From positions 54,172 through 118,171 of the forward strand of contig JBGUPU010000037.1 in NCBI GenBank assembly GCA_045130475.1: a stretch of 64,000 nt of DNA, given 5' to 3'. The position numbers and the translations under genes are program-made. Source of the stretch: CAG-791 sp045130475. Its GTDB lineage: Bacteria; Bacillota; Clostridia; Lachnospirales; Lachnospiraceae. The notes under the pieces are model-generated. The model made no database searches. It was not told where the DNA came from and saw nothing but the letters and a program-made list of their open reading frames with translations. This document shows, one piece after another, positions 21,276-29,715 of this stretch (its first letter is position 1; each line of letters begins with the position of its first letter).

Positions 21276-21334
21276 CATTGGACGGATAAACAAATGTGAA
21301 TCCCGAAAAGAATTTTAAAGGTGAAGACCATATC

Positions 21335-21799
21335 ATGAAAAATAAACGACACGATGCAATTCTGGAGATTATAAGAAAAAAAGATATAACAACACAGGAG
21401 GAGCTGCAGAGAGAGCTCCGCGAAAAAGGCATCGAAGTCACACAGGCCACTGTTTCGCGCGATATCCGCCGCCTTCATCTTGTTAAACGTCAGATCCCTG
21501 ACGGAAAGAGCATTTATGCAATGCCTTCCGGATCTGCTGCCGGTGCCGCCAAGGAAAACGAGCGGTTTGTACGTGTTCTGCAGGATTCGATCAGAAGTGT
21601 GGAAAGTGCCCAGAATATCATGGTCATCAGGACAGAATCCGGCATGGCCATGGCGGCTGCGGCTGCTATTGACAGCCTGCCGGACACCAGGATCATAGGA
21701 TGTATTGCAGGCGATGATACGATCATCGCTGTGCTCAAGACGACGGAAGACGCGCTGAACGTCTGCCTGAAACTCAGACATGATCTGCACCTGAACTGA
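21335..21799 (+). CDS. argR: Arginine repressor ArgR
   Basis: ArgR controls arginine synthesis and breakdown as an arginine-bound hexamer. The N-terminal winged helix (about 1-70) contains GIEVTQATVSRDIRRL. The C-terminal domain has GIAGDDTI-like CIAGDDTIIAVLK near 135, which binds arginine. The length of 154 matches the family. ATG 21335 follows AAAGGTGA; the upstream GTG 21296 has no site. argR before recN is a deeply conserved Firmicutes arrangement. Confidence 0.95.
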   Translation: MKNKRHDAILEIIRKKDITTQEELQRELREKGIEVTQATVSRDIRRLHLVKRQIPDGKSIYAMPSGSAAGAAKENERFVRVLQDSIRSVESAQNIMVIRTESGMAMAAAAAIDSLPDTRIIGCIAGDDTIIAVLKTTEDALNVCLKLRHDLHLN

Positions 21800-21866
21800 C
21801 AGGGCAGATGATCGGATTTATATCGCATTTTTAAATTACTTAAAGAACCATCTTTTGGAGGAAGAA

Positions 21867-23561
21867 ATGCTTCTGAGCCTTCATGTTAAAAATCTGGCTC
21901 TGATCGAAGAGGAAGAGGTATATTTCACAGACGGTCTCAATATCCTGACCGGTGAGACAGGCGCCGGCAAATCCATTATTATCGGCTCGATCAATATGGC
22001 GCTTGGAGCCCGTGCAGACCGCAGTATCATCCGCACAGGTGCCGAATATGCCCTGATCGAACTGGCTTTCAGCGTCGACAATGAACGCCAGCTGGAAAAG
22101 CTCCGTGAGCTGGATATTGAACCGGATGAAGAAAATATCATTCTCATCAAGCGCAGGATTCTGCCCGCACGCAGCATCTGCTCCATCTGCGGGGAGACTG
22201 TTCCCTTAAAGCAGCTCCGCGAGGTTGGAGAGCTTCTCATCGATATATACGGTCAGCGCGAAAACCAGCGCCTTCTCCGAAAAGAGGCACAGCGCAGTAC
22301 AGTGGATGCATATGGTGAAGCCGTTACAGGCCCCCTTCGTGCACAGACTGCAGCCGCATACAAAACATGGAAAAAACTCTCCGACGAGTGGAATCGGGAT
22401 GATATGGACGAATCCGCCCGTCTTCGGGAGATGGACCTGCTCACTTATGAAGCGGACGAGATCGAAGCCGCTTCCCTCAGAGAGGGAGAGGAAGAACAGC
22501 TTGCAAAAGAGCAGAGGCTCCTGGGAAGCTTCCGCAGGATCAGTGAGGCCGCCGGCAATGTGTGCCGGATGACTTCCGAGGGAGGCGCGGCAGACATGAT
22601 CGGCCGTGCCTGCAGAGAGCTTTCCTCCGCCTGCGGCATTGACGATGATCTTGACGCTCTGGCAGACCAGCTGTCCGAGATCGACAGCCTGCTGTCAGAT
22701 TTCAACCGGAGCCTTACTGATTATGTTGAGGGCCTTTCCTTTGACCCTGGGCGGTTCCAGGAGATAGAAGACCGGCTGGATGTCATCCGGCGCTGTCAGG
22801 ATAAATACGGAGCAACGATCTCTGATATTATGGAGGCCCTTGAGAAGCGCCATGAACGCATCGATTTTCTTCGTGCCTACGAGACCCGCAGAAAACAGCT
22901 CTCCTCACAGATTACCCAGTCCCGTGAGACCCTGGAAAAGGCCTGCACAGAACTGACCCATGCCCGTAAAAAGGCAGCTGCCGAGTTCGCGGCCTGCATG
23001 AAGGATGCCCTTCTTGACCTGAACTTCCTGCGTGTGGAATTTGCCATTCATGTGGAACCCGACTTTGATCACCCCGGGCCAGAAGGCTGGGATCACATTT
23101 CCATGCATATTTCCATGAATCCCGGCGAACCCCTGCGGCCTCTGGAACAGATTGCCAGCGGCGGCGAGCTCTCCAGGATCATGCTGGCCCTCAAGACCGT
23201 TTTTGCCGGGAAGGACGATATATACAGTTTCATCTTTGACGAGATCGATACCGGTATCAGCGGCCAGACCGCCTGGAAGGTATCCGGCAAGATGGGACGG
23301 CTGGCTCAGGATCATCAGATCCTCTGCATCACCCACCTGCCGCAGATTGCTGCCATGCAGGACAGTCACTATCTCATTGAAAAAGAAGCCGGAGACAACA
23401 GGACTGCAACGCATATATCGAGACTTTCTCCCGAGGAGAGTGACCGCGAACTTGCCAGACTCCTTGGAGCAGGCGAGATCACTCCGGCAGCACTTGAAAA
23501 TGCCCGTGAGATGAGAAAAAACGCAGCGGCAGAGAAAGAGATTGAGAGATTACAGGAATAG
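21867..23561 (+). CDS. recN: DNA repair protein RecN
   Basis: RecN is an SMC-like ATPase in double-strand break repair. Walker A (GETGAGKSI) is near residue 30. A long coiled-coil region occupies the middle, and the C-terminal lobe carries ASGGELSRIMLALK and FIFDEIDTGISG (Walker B) near 465. The length of 564 is standard. TGGAGGAA lies five bases before ATG 21867; an in-frame TTG inside that site is unlikely to be the start. It closes the housekeeping run begun by nusB. Confidence 0.96.
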   Translation: MLLSLHVKNLALIEEEEVYFTDGLNILTGETGAGKSIIIGSINMALGARADRSIIRTGAEYALIELAFSVDNERQLEKLRELDIEPDEENIILIKRRILPARSICSICGETVPLKQLREVGELLIDIYGQRENQRLLRKEAQRSTVDAYGEAVTGPLRAQTAAAYKTWKKLSDEWNRDDMDESARLREMDLLTYEADEIEAASLREGEEEQLAKEQRLLGSFRRISEAAGNVCRMTSEGGAADMIGRACRELSSACGIDDDLDALADQLSEIDSLLSDFNRSLTDYVEGLSFDPGRFQEIEDRLDVIRRCQDKYGATISDIMEALEKRHERIDFLRAYETRRKQLSSQITQSRETLEKACTELTHARKKAAAEFAACMKDALLDLNFLRVEFAIHVEPDFDHPGPEGWDHISMHISMNPGEPLRPLEQIASGGELSRIMLALKTVFAGKDDIYSFIFDEIDTGISGQTAWKVSGKMGRLAQDHQILCITHLPQIAAMQDSHYLIEKEAGDNRTATHISRLSPEESDRELARLLGAGEITPAALENAREMRKNAAAEKEIERLQE

Positions 23562-23669
23562 AAGCACCCGGCAACTAAGCACGGATCAGGTTTTACGTCA
23601 GGCCGGTCCGGCCGCCAACCTTGAACTGATCTGAAGACAGCCTGTGATCTGGAAAAGGAGGGATCAGGG

Positions 23670-24326
23670 ATGAATTCGCATGCTGAAAAAATGCGCAGGG
23701 AATTGGAAAGAATATTTGATTCCTTTCCCCATATCCATACTTCCGACATACCGGGGATTGATCTGTATATGGATCAGGTGACCACTTTCCTGCAGGACAA
23801 TCTGCGCGGACTGTCGCGTGACCCCGATGATGACAAGTTCCTGACCAAGACGATGATCAACAATTACGTCAAGAACAAGGTCCTCATCCCTCCTGTCAAA
23901 AAGAAATACAGCCGCGATCACATGATGCTCCTCATCATGATCTATTATATGAAGAGCTTTTTATCCATCGGCGATATCCGAACTGTTATTTCACCCATTA
24001 TGGAACGGTATGCGAAGGTTCCGCTCGACCCCAAAAAAGATGCAGCCGACCGCAGACGGGATCCGTCGGAAGGCCGCAGGGAACAGGATCTTGCCATTCA
24101 TGATATCTATGAAGATATTTTTGCAGATATAGAAAAGCAGCTTCCGGAAATACAGGCAAACATCGAGCGCTCGATTGAATTCGCAGAGGATACTTTTCCG
24201 GACGCGCCTGAAGAGGACCGCCATATTCTGCAGCGCTTTGCCCTGATCTGCAGACTCAGCGGCGAAGTCTATATGCGGAAACTCTTCATCGAAAAGCTTC
24301 TCGATGTAGAAAGCAAAACAGAATAA
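23670..24326 (+). CDS. DUF1836 domain protein
   Basis: The 218-residue protein matches my memory of DUF1836: a helix-turn-helix-like N-terminal half with SDIPGIDLYMDQVTTF, then FLTKTMINNYVKNKVLIPPVKKKYSRDH, which is the family hallmark. The repeated helical segments suggest a DNA-binding, MerR-like fold. Its function is unknown and no target is evident. AAGGAGG precedes the ATG. It is separated from recN by 108 bases containing a GC-rich palindrome but no gene. Confidence 0.8.
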   Translation: MNSHAEKMRRELERIFDSFPHIHTSDIPGIDLYMDQVTTFLQDNLRGLSRDPDDDKFLTKTMINNYVKNKVLIPPVKKKYSRDHMMLLIMIYYMKSFLSIGDIRTVISPIMERYAKVPLDPKKDAADRRRDPSEGRREQDLAIHDIYEDIFADIEKQLPEIQANIERSIEFAEDTFPDAPEEDRHILQRFALICRLSGEVYMRKLFIEKLLDVESKTE

Positions 24327-24497
24327 TAATGATCCGGTCAGAACGTCCTGCACATTTTTCTCCCTGTAATGCCATTCGCGGGGAGCTGCACTGCCGGAAT
24401 ACTGATAAAATAGCGGATAGATACGAACAATATATTGTCAGGGGGATTTCCCCCTGGCATATTTGTCTTTACAGAATTGAAAAGGGAATTATCATAC

Positions 24498-27038
24498 ATG
24501 TCGATCTACGAAACACTCAACCGCGAACAGCAGCAGGCCTGTTTTCACACAGATGGCCCTGTTCTTATACTGGCAGGTGCCGGCAGCGGCAAGACCCGCG
24601 TCATCACCCACCGCATTGCCTATCTCATTGATGAGTGCGAGGTGAATCCATGGAACATCCTGGCCATTACCTTTACCAACAAGGCGGCCGGGGAAATGAG
24701 GGAACGAGTCGACCGGATCCTGGGCGGCACCGCGCAGGGAGTCTGGATTTCCACCTTCCATTCCATGTGTGTCCGCATTCTCCGCCGTCATATCGATCTG
24801 CTGGGGTATGAGCCTTCCTTTGTTATCTATGACACAGATGATCAGAAGACTCTTATGAAAGAAGTCTGCAAGACCCTGCGGATCAATACCAAAGACCTCA
24901 GAGAGCGGGAAATCCTGTCCAATATCTCCGCGGCCAAAAATGAGCTGCTCACGCCACTGAACTACCGGGAAGAGAATGACGGCGTCAGCTTCCGCAAAAA
25001 ACAGATCGGTATGGCCTATGACGAGTACCAGCGCCTTCTGAGAAAAAACAATGCCCTGGATTTTGACGATCTCCTGATGCTGACAGTGGAGCTTTTCCAC
25101 TCCCATGATGAAGTCCTGGAGATGTATCAGCGGCGTTTCCGCTACATTATGGTAGACGAATACCAGGATACAAACAGCGCGCAGTTTGAACTGGTCCGCC
25201 TTCTGGCAGGCGCCCACAAAAATCTGTGTGTTGTGGGTGACGACGACCAGTCTATCTACAAATTCCGGGGCGCTGACATTCGCAATATCCTGGATTTTGA
25301 AAAAGTTTATCCCGATGCCCTTGTGGTCCGGCTTGAGCAGAACTACCGGTCGACTCAGAATATTCTGGATGCTGCCAATGCCGTGATCAAAAACAACCGT
25401 ACCCGCAAAGACAAATCTCTCTGGACCGACCATGGGGCAGGTACCCGCATCCGTGTCCGGACCTTTTCTTCTGCCATGGAGGAGGCTTCTTTTGTGGCGC
25501 AGGATATCAGGGACAGGATCCGGAGCGGCAAATACAAAGAATACAGCAGTTTTGCCGTCCTCTATCGAACCAATGCCCAGTCCCGTCTTCTGGAGGAGCG
25601 CTTTGTTCTGGGCTCCATTCCCTACAATGTTGTGGGCGGGACCAATTTCTATTCACGCCGTGAGATCAAGGATGTCCTCGCATATCTCAAGACCATTGAC
25701 AATGGCCGTGACGATGTCGCTGTGCGCCGCATCATCAATGTTCCCAAACGCGGGATCGGCGCCACTACCTTGGGCCGGGCAGCAGACTATGCAGCGCAGG
25801 AGGAGATGAGCCTGTTTTCCGTCATGGAAAAGGGAGATCAGATTCCCGGTGTGAAAAAAGCCGGCCTCAAGCTCCGTGCCTTTACAGATATGATTCTTGA
25901 ATTCCGAGAATACGCGCTGACGCATACCCTTGTGGAACTTGCCCGCCATGTTCTTGACGCCGCCGGTTATATCGATGCTCTCCGAGCCTCCGGCGAAGAA
26001 GATGCAGAGGACCGTGAGAACAACATTGAGGAGCTGATCAGCAAACTGGCCGATTATGAGCAGAAGATGGAAGAAGAAGACGTCGAAGCGACACTCTCCG
26101 GCTTTCTGGAAGACGTTGCCCTTGTGGCCGATATCGATGATGTCGAAGAAAATGACAACCGCGTTCTCCTGATGACGCTCCACAGCGCCAAGGGCCTGGA
26201 ATTTCCCTGTGTCTATATCACCGGCATGGAGGATAATGTGTTCCCCAGTTACCAGTCCATCCAGGACTACACCGGAGAAGCAATTGAAGAGGAGCGCCGC
26301 CTGGCCTATGTGGGCATTACCCGCGCCATGGAGGAACTCACCCTCACCAGCGCCCGCACCCGCATGCTGCGCGGAGAGGTCCAGTACAATCCCGTAAGCC
26401 GTTTCCTTGCCGAAATTCCTGATGATCTCATAGACAGTGACTTTGCAGGCAGAAACAGGAGTTATCGTTTTTCGGATTCGGAAGACGACAGCTATGATGA
26501 CGACGACCTGATTCCTTTTGACTATGACGGAATGAGCAGCAGGGGAGCTTATGGCTTTGGAAAAAATCCCGGTTTCGGAAGGGATATTTCAGAGCTGGTA
26601 GGCAGGAAAGACCTTTCGGCCGGCAGGATGGATTCAAATTTGCAAAAGCCCAAAGTGAATCAAACATCCGCCGGCAGACCGGGAACCGGTACAGGCACAG
26701 CCGGCAGCGGAGCCGGCCTCGGAACCCCCAACGGCCTGGGCCGCAAGAGGCCCAAGGCAGTCTATGTCAAACCCCACACCGACGAATCCAAAAAACCTTT
26801 CATAGCCAGGACCTCTGCAGGCCGGGCGGGAACCCCCGGCGGCCTCAGGAAGGGAATGCCTGCCGTGACAGAACCCGATTATACAGTGGGGGACCGCGTG
26901 CGCCACGTCCGCTATGGCGACGGCAAGGTTACAGCTCTGGAAAAGACTCCGCGGGACTATAAAGTGACAGTGATCTTCGATGACTGCGGCCAGAAGATCA
27001 TGTATGCCGCTTTCGCAAAGCTTCAGAAATTGTCATAA
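24498..27038 (+). CDS. pcrA: ATP-dependent DNA helicase PcrA (UvrD/Rep type)
   Basis: PcrA unwinds DNA 3'-5' in repair and plasmid replication and removes RecA. All superfamily 1A motifs are visible: AGAGSGKTRVITHRI near residue 27, DEYQDTN, GDDDQSIYKFRGAD, QNYRST, LMTLHSAKGLEF and AYVGITRA. A Gly/Ser/Thr/Pro-rich linker at about 640-780 joins the helicase core to a Tudor-like C-terminal domain (YTVGDRVRHVRYGDGKV). That domain binds RNA polymerase in Bacillus. ATG 24498 follows AAAGGGA; upstream open sequence lacks family similarity. Confidence 0.95.
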   Translation: MSIYETLNREQQQACFHTDGPVLILAGAGSGKTRVITHRIAYLIDECEVNPWNILAITFTNKAAGEMRERVDRILGGTAQGVWISTFHSMCVRILRRHIDLLGYEPSFVIYDTDDQKTLMKEVCKTLRINTKDLREREILSNISAAKNELLTPLNYREENDGVSFRKKQIGMAYDEYQRLLRKNNALDFDDLLMLTVELFHSHDEVLEMYQRRFRYIMVDEYQDTNSAQFELVRLLAGAHKNLCVVGDDDQSIYKFRGADIRNILDFEKVYPDALVVRLEQNYRSTQNILDAANAVIKNNRTRKDKSLWTDHGAGTRIRVRTFSSAMEEASFVAQDIRDRIRSGKYKEYSSFAVLYRTNAQSRLLEERFVLGSIPYNVVGGTNFYSRREIKDVLAYLKTIDNGRDDVAVRRIINVPKRGIGATTLGRAADYAAQEEMSLFSVMEKGDQIPGVKKAGLKLRAFTDMILEFREYALTHTLVELARHVLDAAGYIDALRASGEEDAEDRENNIEELISKLADYEQKMEEEDVEATLSGFLEDVALVADIDDVEENDNRVLLMTLHSAKGLEFPCVYITGMEDNVFPSYQSIQDYTGEAIEEERRLAYVGITRAMEELTLTSARTRMLRGEVQYNPVSRFLAEIPDDLIDSDFAGRNRSYRFSDSEDDSYDDDDLIPFDYDGMSSRGAYGFGKNPGFGRDISELVGRKDLSAGRMDSNLQKPKVNQTSAGRPGTGTGTAGSGAGLGTPNGLGRKRPKAVYVKPHTDESKKPFIARTSAGRAGTPGGLRKGMPAVTEPDYTVGDRVRHVRYGDGKVTALEKTPRDYKVTVIFDDCGQKIMYAAFAKLQKLS

Positions 27039-27128
27039 ACACATTCCCGGCCATAAAGAATCAACAAGACTGCACAAACAAAGTGTCCCTTTGGAGTCGC
27101 TCTTTAGATAAATTTACCTAATTTTTAG

Positions 27129-27177
27129 TGGAAATAGGTATGTACAAGTGATATAGTATTAGTGATTAGTTAATACT
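27129..27177 (+). promoter_or_regulatory. Likely promoter with overlapping inverted repeat
   Basis: TATAGT (27152-27157) with TGGAAA 17 bases upstream (27129-27134) is a moderate promoter. AGTATTA (27155-27161) and TAATACT (27171-27177) form an inverted repeat overlapping the -10. A second one, TACCTA and TAGGTA, lies just upstream (about 27114-27140). These could bind a regulator, but none can be named. Confidence 0.4.
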
Positions 27178-27237
27178 GGACGAAAATATCTTTTGTCAGT
27201 CTTTACAAAAACAAATAAGAAACAGGAGGAGCAAACG

Positions 27238-27561
27238 ATGTATATTGATGTGACTAAGGCAAAGTTTCAGGAGTTGATCGATGCAGTCAAGGCCAAAAAC
27301 GAGGAGACTGAGAACAAGCTGATCTGGTGTCTTGCACTGATCGGCGGTGTTGTCGTCGTGGCAGTTATTGCCTATGCCGTTTATCGTTTCCTCACCCCTG
27401 ACTATTATGATGACTACGATGACGATGATTTTGATGATGACTTCGACGATTTCGACGATGATGACGACTTCGAAGAAGAGGACGAGGCGGAAGAAGAGCC
27501 TGCAGCTGAAGAGGAAGCTGCTGAGGAGGAAGCTCCTGCTGAGGAAGAGGCAGAGGAATAA
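27238..27561 (+). CDS. Small single-pass membrane protein with an Asp/Glu-rich tail
   Basis: I do not recognise a named family. The 107 residues divide into a short charged helix (1-27), one transmembrane segment (about 28-51, LIWCLALIGGVVVVAVIAYA) and a tail of more than 50 residues that is almost wholly Asp, then Glu with Ala and Pro. The tail has a net charge below -30. A strong AGGAGGA precedes ATG 27238. It has its own promoter and terminator, so it is probably well expressed. The tail may bind cations or basic proteins, which is inference. Confidence 0.75.
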   Translation: MYIDVTKAKFQELIDAVKAKNEETENKLIWCLALIGGVVVVAVIAYAVYRFLTPDYYDDYDDDDFDDDFDDFDDDDDFEEEDEAEEEPAAEEEAAEEEAPAEEEAEE

Positions 27562-27604
27562 TCATCCCGCCCGATTATTGAATTCTATTTGATATTTGAG
27601 GAAA

Positions 27605-27637
27605 ACGGTCAGCTGAATGAAGCTGGCCGTTTTTTTT
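27605..27637 (+). terminator. Terminator after the acidic membrane protein gene
   Basis: A 10-base-pair stem with one G-T pair (27605-27614 with 27621-27630) has a six-base loop and is followed by seven T (27631-27637). Confidence 0.9.
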
Positions 27638-27774
27638 AACTAATAGGGAATTGCGATTTCCTATTAGTTTAAACCATCCGACACACCGAAGGTGTGTTGG
27701 ATGCAGCACTTGCGCGCGAGGAATTATGCCGCTGAGGCGGCCGTGCTCGGCGCGGGAGTCTCACAAGCGAGACT
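27638..27774. repeat. Tandem stem-loop cluster, possible intergenic repeat or RNA
   Basis: Four stems follow one another. The first pairs 27638-27650 with 27657-27669 (12 of 13). The second pairs 27675-27687 with 27691-27703 (13 pairs, one G-T). The third pairs 27712-27720 with 27746-27754 around an inner stem 27728-27732/27737-27741. The fourth pairs 27757-27762 with 27769-27774. No reading frame crosses them. The density suggests either an extragenic palindromic repeat (REP/MITE-like) or a structured RNA. Confidence 0.5.
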
Positions 27775-27798
27775 ATTTCTTGTGCCTGTGATAGAGCC

Positions 27799-27834
27799 AA
27801 AACAGCCAGCCGGATCAACCGGCTGGCTGTTTTT
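27799..27834. terminator. Bidirectional terminator between convergent genes
   Basis: A perfect 15-base-pair stem (27799-27813 with 27819-27833) closes a five-base loop. AAAA on the left and TTTTT on the right let it serve both the rightward transcripts and the convergent permease gene, which ends at 27882. Confidence 0.9.
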
Positions 27835-27881
27835 ATGAGTCTTTCTTTCTTATTTATATTATGATGCTTTGTTTTTCAAAA

Positions 27882-29240
27882 TTACAGCAGTACGTACTTC
27901 AGCACAAAGGCTATCGCCAATATATACATGAGCGGGGACATGCCTTCTGTCTTCTTGGAGAAAACATGAAGGAGGACATAGGAGATGATTCCCATGGAGA
28001 TTCCTTCAGAGATGGAGTACATGAAGGGCATGGCGAAGATGGCGATGTAGGCCGGAATCGCTTCCAGAGGATCCAGCCAGGAGATCTTGACGACCTGCTG
28101 CATCATCAGATAACCGACTACGATCAGGGCAGGCGCTGTTGCGAAGGACGGGATGGCCAGAAACAGCGGGGAGAAGAAGAGGGCCAGGATGAAGAAGAAG
28201 CCGGTCGTGATAGCTGTCAGGCCGGTGCGTCCGCCCTCAGCGATTCCGGAAGAGGACTCGACGAAGGTCGTGACCGTAGAGGTACCCAGGCAGGCGCCCA
28301 CGGTAGTTCCGATCGCATCTGCCAGCAGAGCGCCGCGGATGTTGGGGAGCTTGCCGTCCTCGTCCAGCATATCTGCTTTGGAAGCGCATCCGATCAGGGT
28401 TCCCAGTGTGTCAAAAAGGTCAACAAACAGGAAAGCCGCTACAACGGAGAAGAAGTTCAGACTGATCAGATTGGAGAAGTCCAGCTTCATGAAAGTCGGT
28501 GCCAGAGAGGCCGGTGCCGAGAAAATACCGCTGGGGATCAGGCTGTAGAAACCCGCTTCGGGATTAGGAACATACAGGCCGCAGAGCTGGCAGAGGATAC
28601 CCAGGATCCATGTGACAATAATACCGATCAGGATATTGCCGGGTACCTGTTTGATGATAAGCCAGGCGCTGATGACCATTCCGATCAATGCCAGCAGGAC
28701 CGTGATACCTTCATACTGGAATGTGCCGGTTTTGATGGAATTACTGAAAGAGAAAATTGTGACCAGGGTAGAGCCGTCGACGACGATATGGGCGTTCTGC
28801 AGGCCTATGAAGCAGATGAAGAGACCGATACCGACTGCTACGCCCACCTTCAGGGTCGTCGGAATCGCATTGAAGATAGCCTCACGGACATTTGTCAGTG
28901 ACAGAATGATGAAAATAATACCTTCAGCGAAAACTGCCGTAAGAGCGATCTCCCAGGAATAGCCCATTCCCATTACGACTGTGTAGGCCAGATAGGCATT
29001 CAGTCCCATACCGGCGGACAGAGCGAAGGGCAGATTTGCCAGGACTGCCATCAGTACACAGGCGATCGCAGATGCCAGCGCCGTCGCCGTGAAGACAGCT
29101 CCCTTGTCCATGCCCGCGTCCCCGAGAATGCTCGGGTTGACGGCAAGGATATAAGCCATCGTCATAAAGGTCGTGATGCCGGCCATGATCTCGGTCCGGA
29201 CATCAGTCCCATTTTCCTTCATTTTAAAAAACCGTTCCAA
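27882..29240 (-). CDS. NCS2-family purine permease (AzgA/PbuG type)
   Basis: The 452-residue protein has about 12-14 membrane segments. Its N-terminus (LERFFKMKENGTDVRTEIMA) and the ALSAGMGLNAYLAYTVV motif are typical of AzgA/PbuG transporters, which import adenine, guanine or hypoxanthine with protons. The FVDLFDTLGTLIG motif in the second half contributes to substrate binding. I place the start at TTG 29240 (reverse strand) because AAAGGAGGA lies seven bases upstream; the longer open frame to 29357 lacks one. It is a lone gene facing the housekeeping block. I found no purine riboswitch in its upstream region. Confidence 0.9.
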   Translation of the reverse strand: MERFFKMKENGTDVRTEIMAGITTFMTMAYILAVNPSILGDAGMDKGAVFTATALASAIACVLMAVLANLPFALSAGMGLNAYLAYTVVMGMGYSWEIALTAVFAEGIIFIILSLTNVREAIFNAIPTTLKVGVAVGIGLFICFIGLQNAHIVVDGSTLVTIFSFSNSIKTGTFQYEGITVLLALIGMVISAWLIIKQVPGNILIGIIVTWILGILCQLCGLYVPNPEAGFYSLIPSGIFSAPASLAPTFMKLDFSNLISLNFFSVVAAFLFVDLFDTLGTLIGCASKADMLDEDGKLPNIRGALLADAIGTTVGACLGTSTVTTFVESSSGIAEGGRTGLTAITTGFFFILALFFSPLFLAIPSFATAPALIVVGYLMMQQVVKISWLDPLEAIPAYIAIFAMPFMYSISEGISMGIISYVLLHVFSKKTEGMSPLMYILAIAFVLKYVLL

Positions 29241-29449
29241 AGTGCTTCCTCCTTTATGTATTGATAAAATTGTATACACCAGTTCAAATCTATTAAAAGT
29301 GTATAAAATCAGTACTATTGTATCACTATTACCTGTGGAAACAACTCTTAATATCATTTTTTATTTATTAAGCAATCTTAGCCAATCATTTCCCAATATG
29401 CTTAAATCCGCTGTTTTGAATATATGCGCGTAGGGAATGCTGCATTTAC

Positions 29450-29472
29450 CGAACTGCTCATACAGCAGTTCG
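29450..29472 (+). other. Hairpin in the gap between the permease and the polysaccharide cluster
   Basis: The 475-base divergent gap 29241-29715 holds no convincing gene. It contains a 9-base-pair stem (29450-29458 with 29464-29472), extended by a second set of pairs on both sides, and followed by CTTCTTTTTCTT. Read rightward this could end or attenuate a transcript ahead of the polysaccharide operon. Confidence 0.4.
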
Positions 29473-29578
29473 CTGAATGTAATAACCTTCTTTTTCTTAT
29501 GAAAAAACAAATATAGGATAAGCCGGGATGTTGTAAATGATGATTTATTTGAATCGAATTAAAATTCATGTCCATATC

Positions 29579-29608
29579 TTGCGAATATAATATATATATG
29601 TCTATTAT
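29579..29608 (+). promoter_or_regulatory. Possible promoter of the polysaccharide cluster
   Basis: TTGCGA (29579-29584) and TATTAT (29603-29608) are 18 bases apart. A TATAAT (29586-29591) in the same stretch could be an alternative -10 but lacks a good -35. The first gene starts at 29716, giving a leader of about 100 bases. Confidence 0.35.
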
Positions 29609-29715
29609 CTCAAATACTGTTTTTAAATAAACATTTTTAAGATAGGAAGACATAACACATTATCACGATCTGTTTTGTTGCCGTAAACTTTTACTACAGC
29701 TTATGGGGAGATAAT

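Noticed and set aside
27861..28901. 346-codon plus-strand frame
   Set aside because: It is antisense to the purine permease and has only biased composition.
29241..29420. Purine riboswitch upstream of the permease
   Set aside because: I looked for the conserved purine aptamer loops on the minus strand and did not find them.
29402..29653. 83-codon minus-strand frame before the glycan cluster
   Set aside because: AT-rich, no ribosome binding site, low-quality composition.
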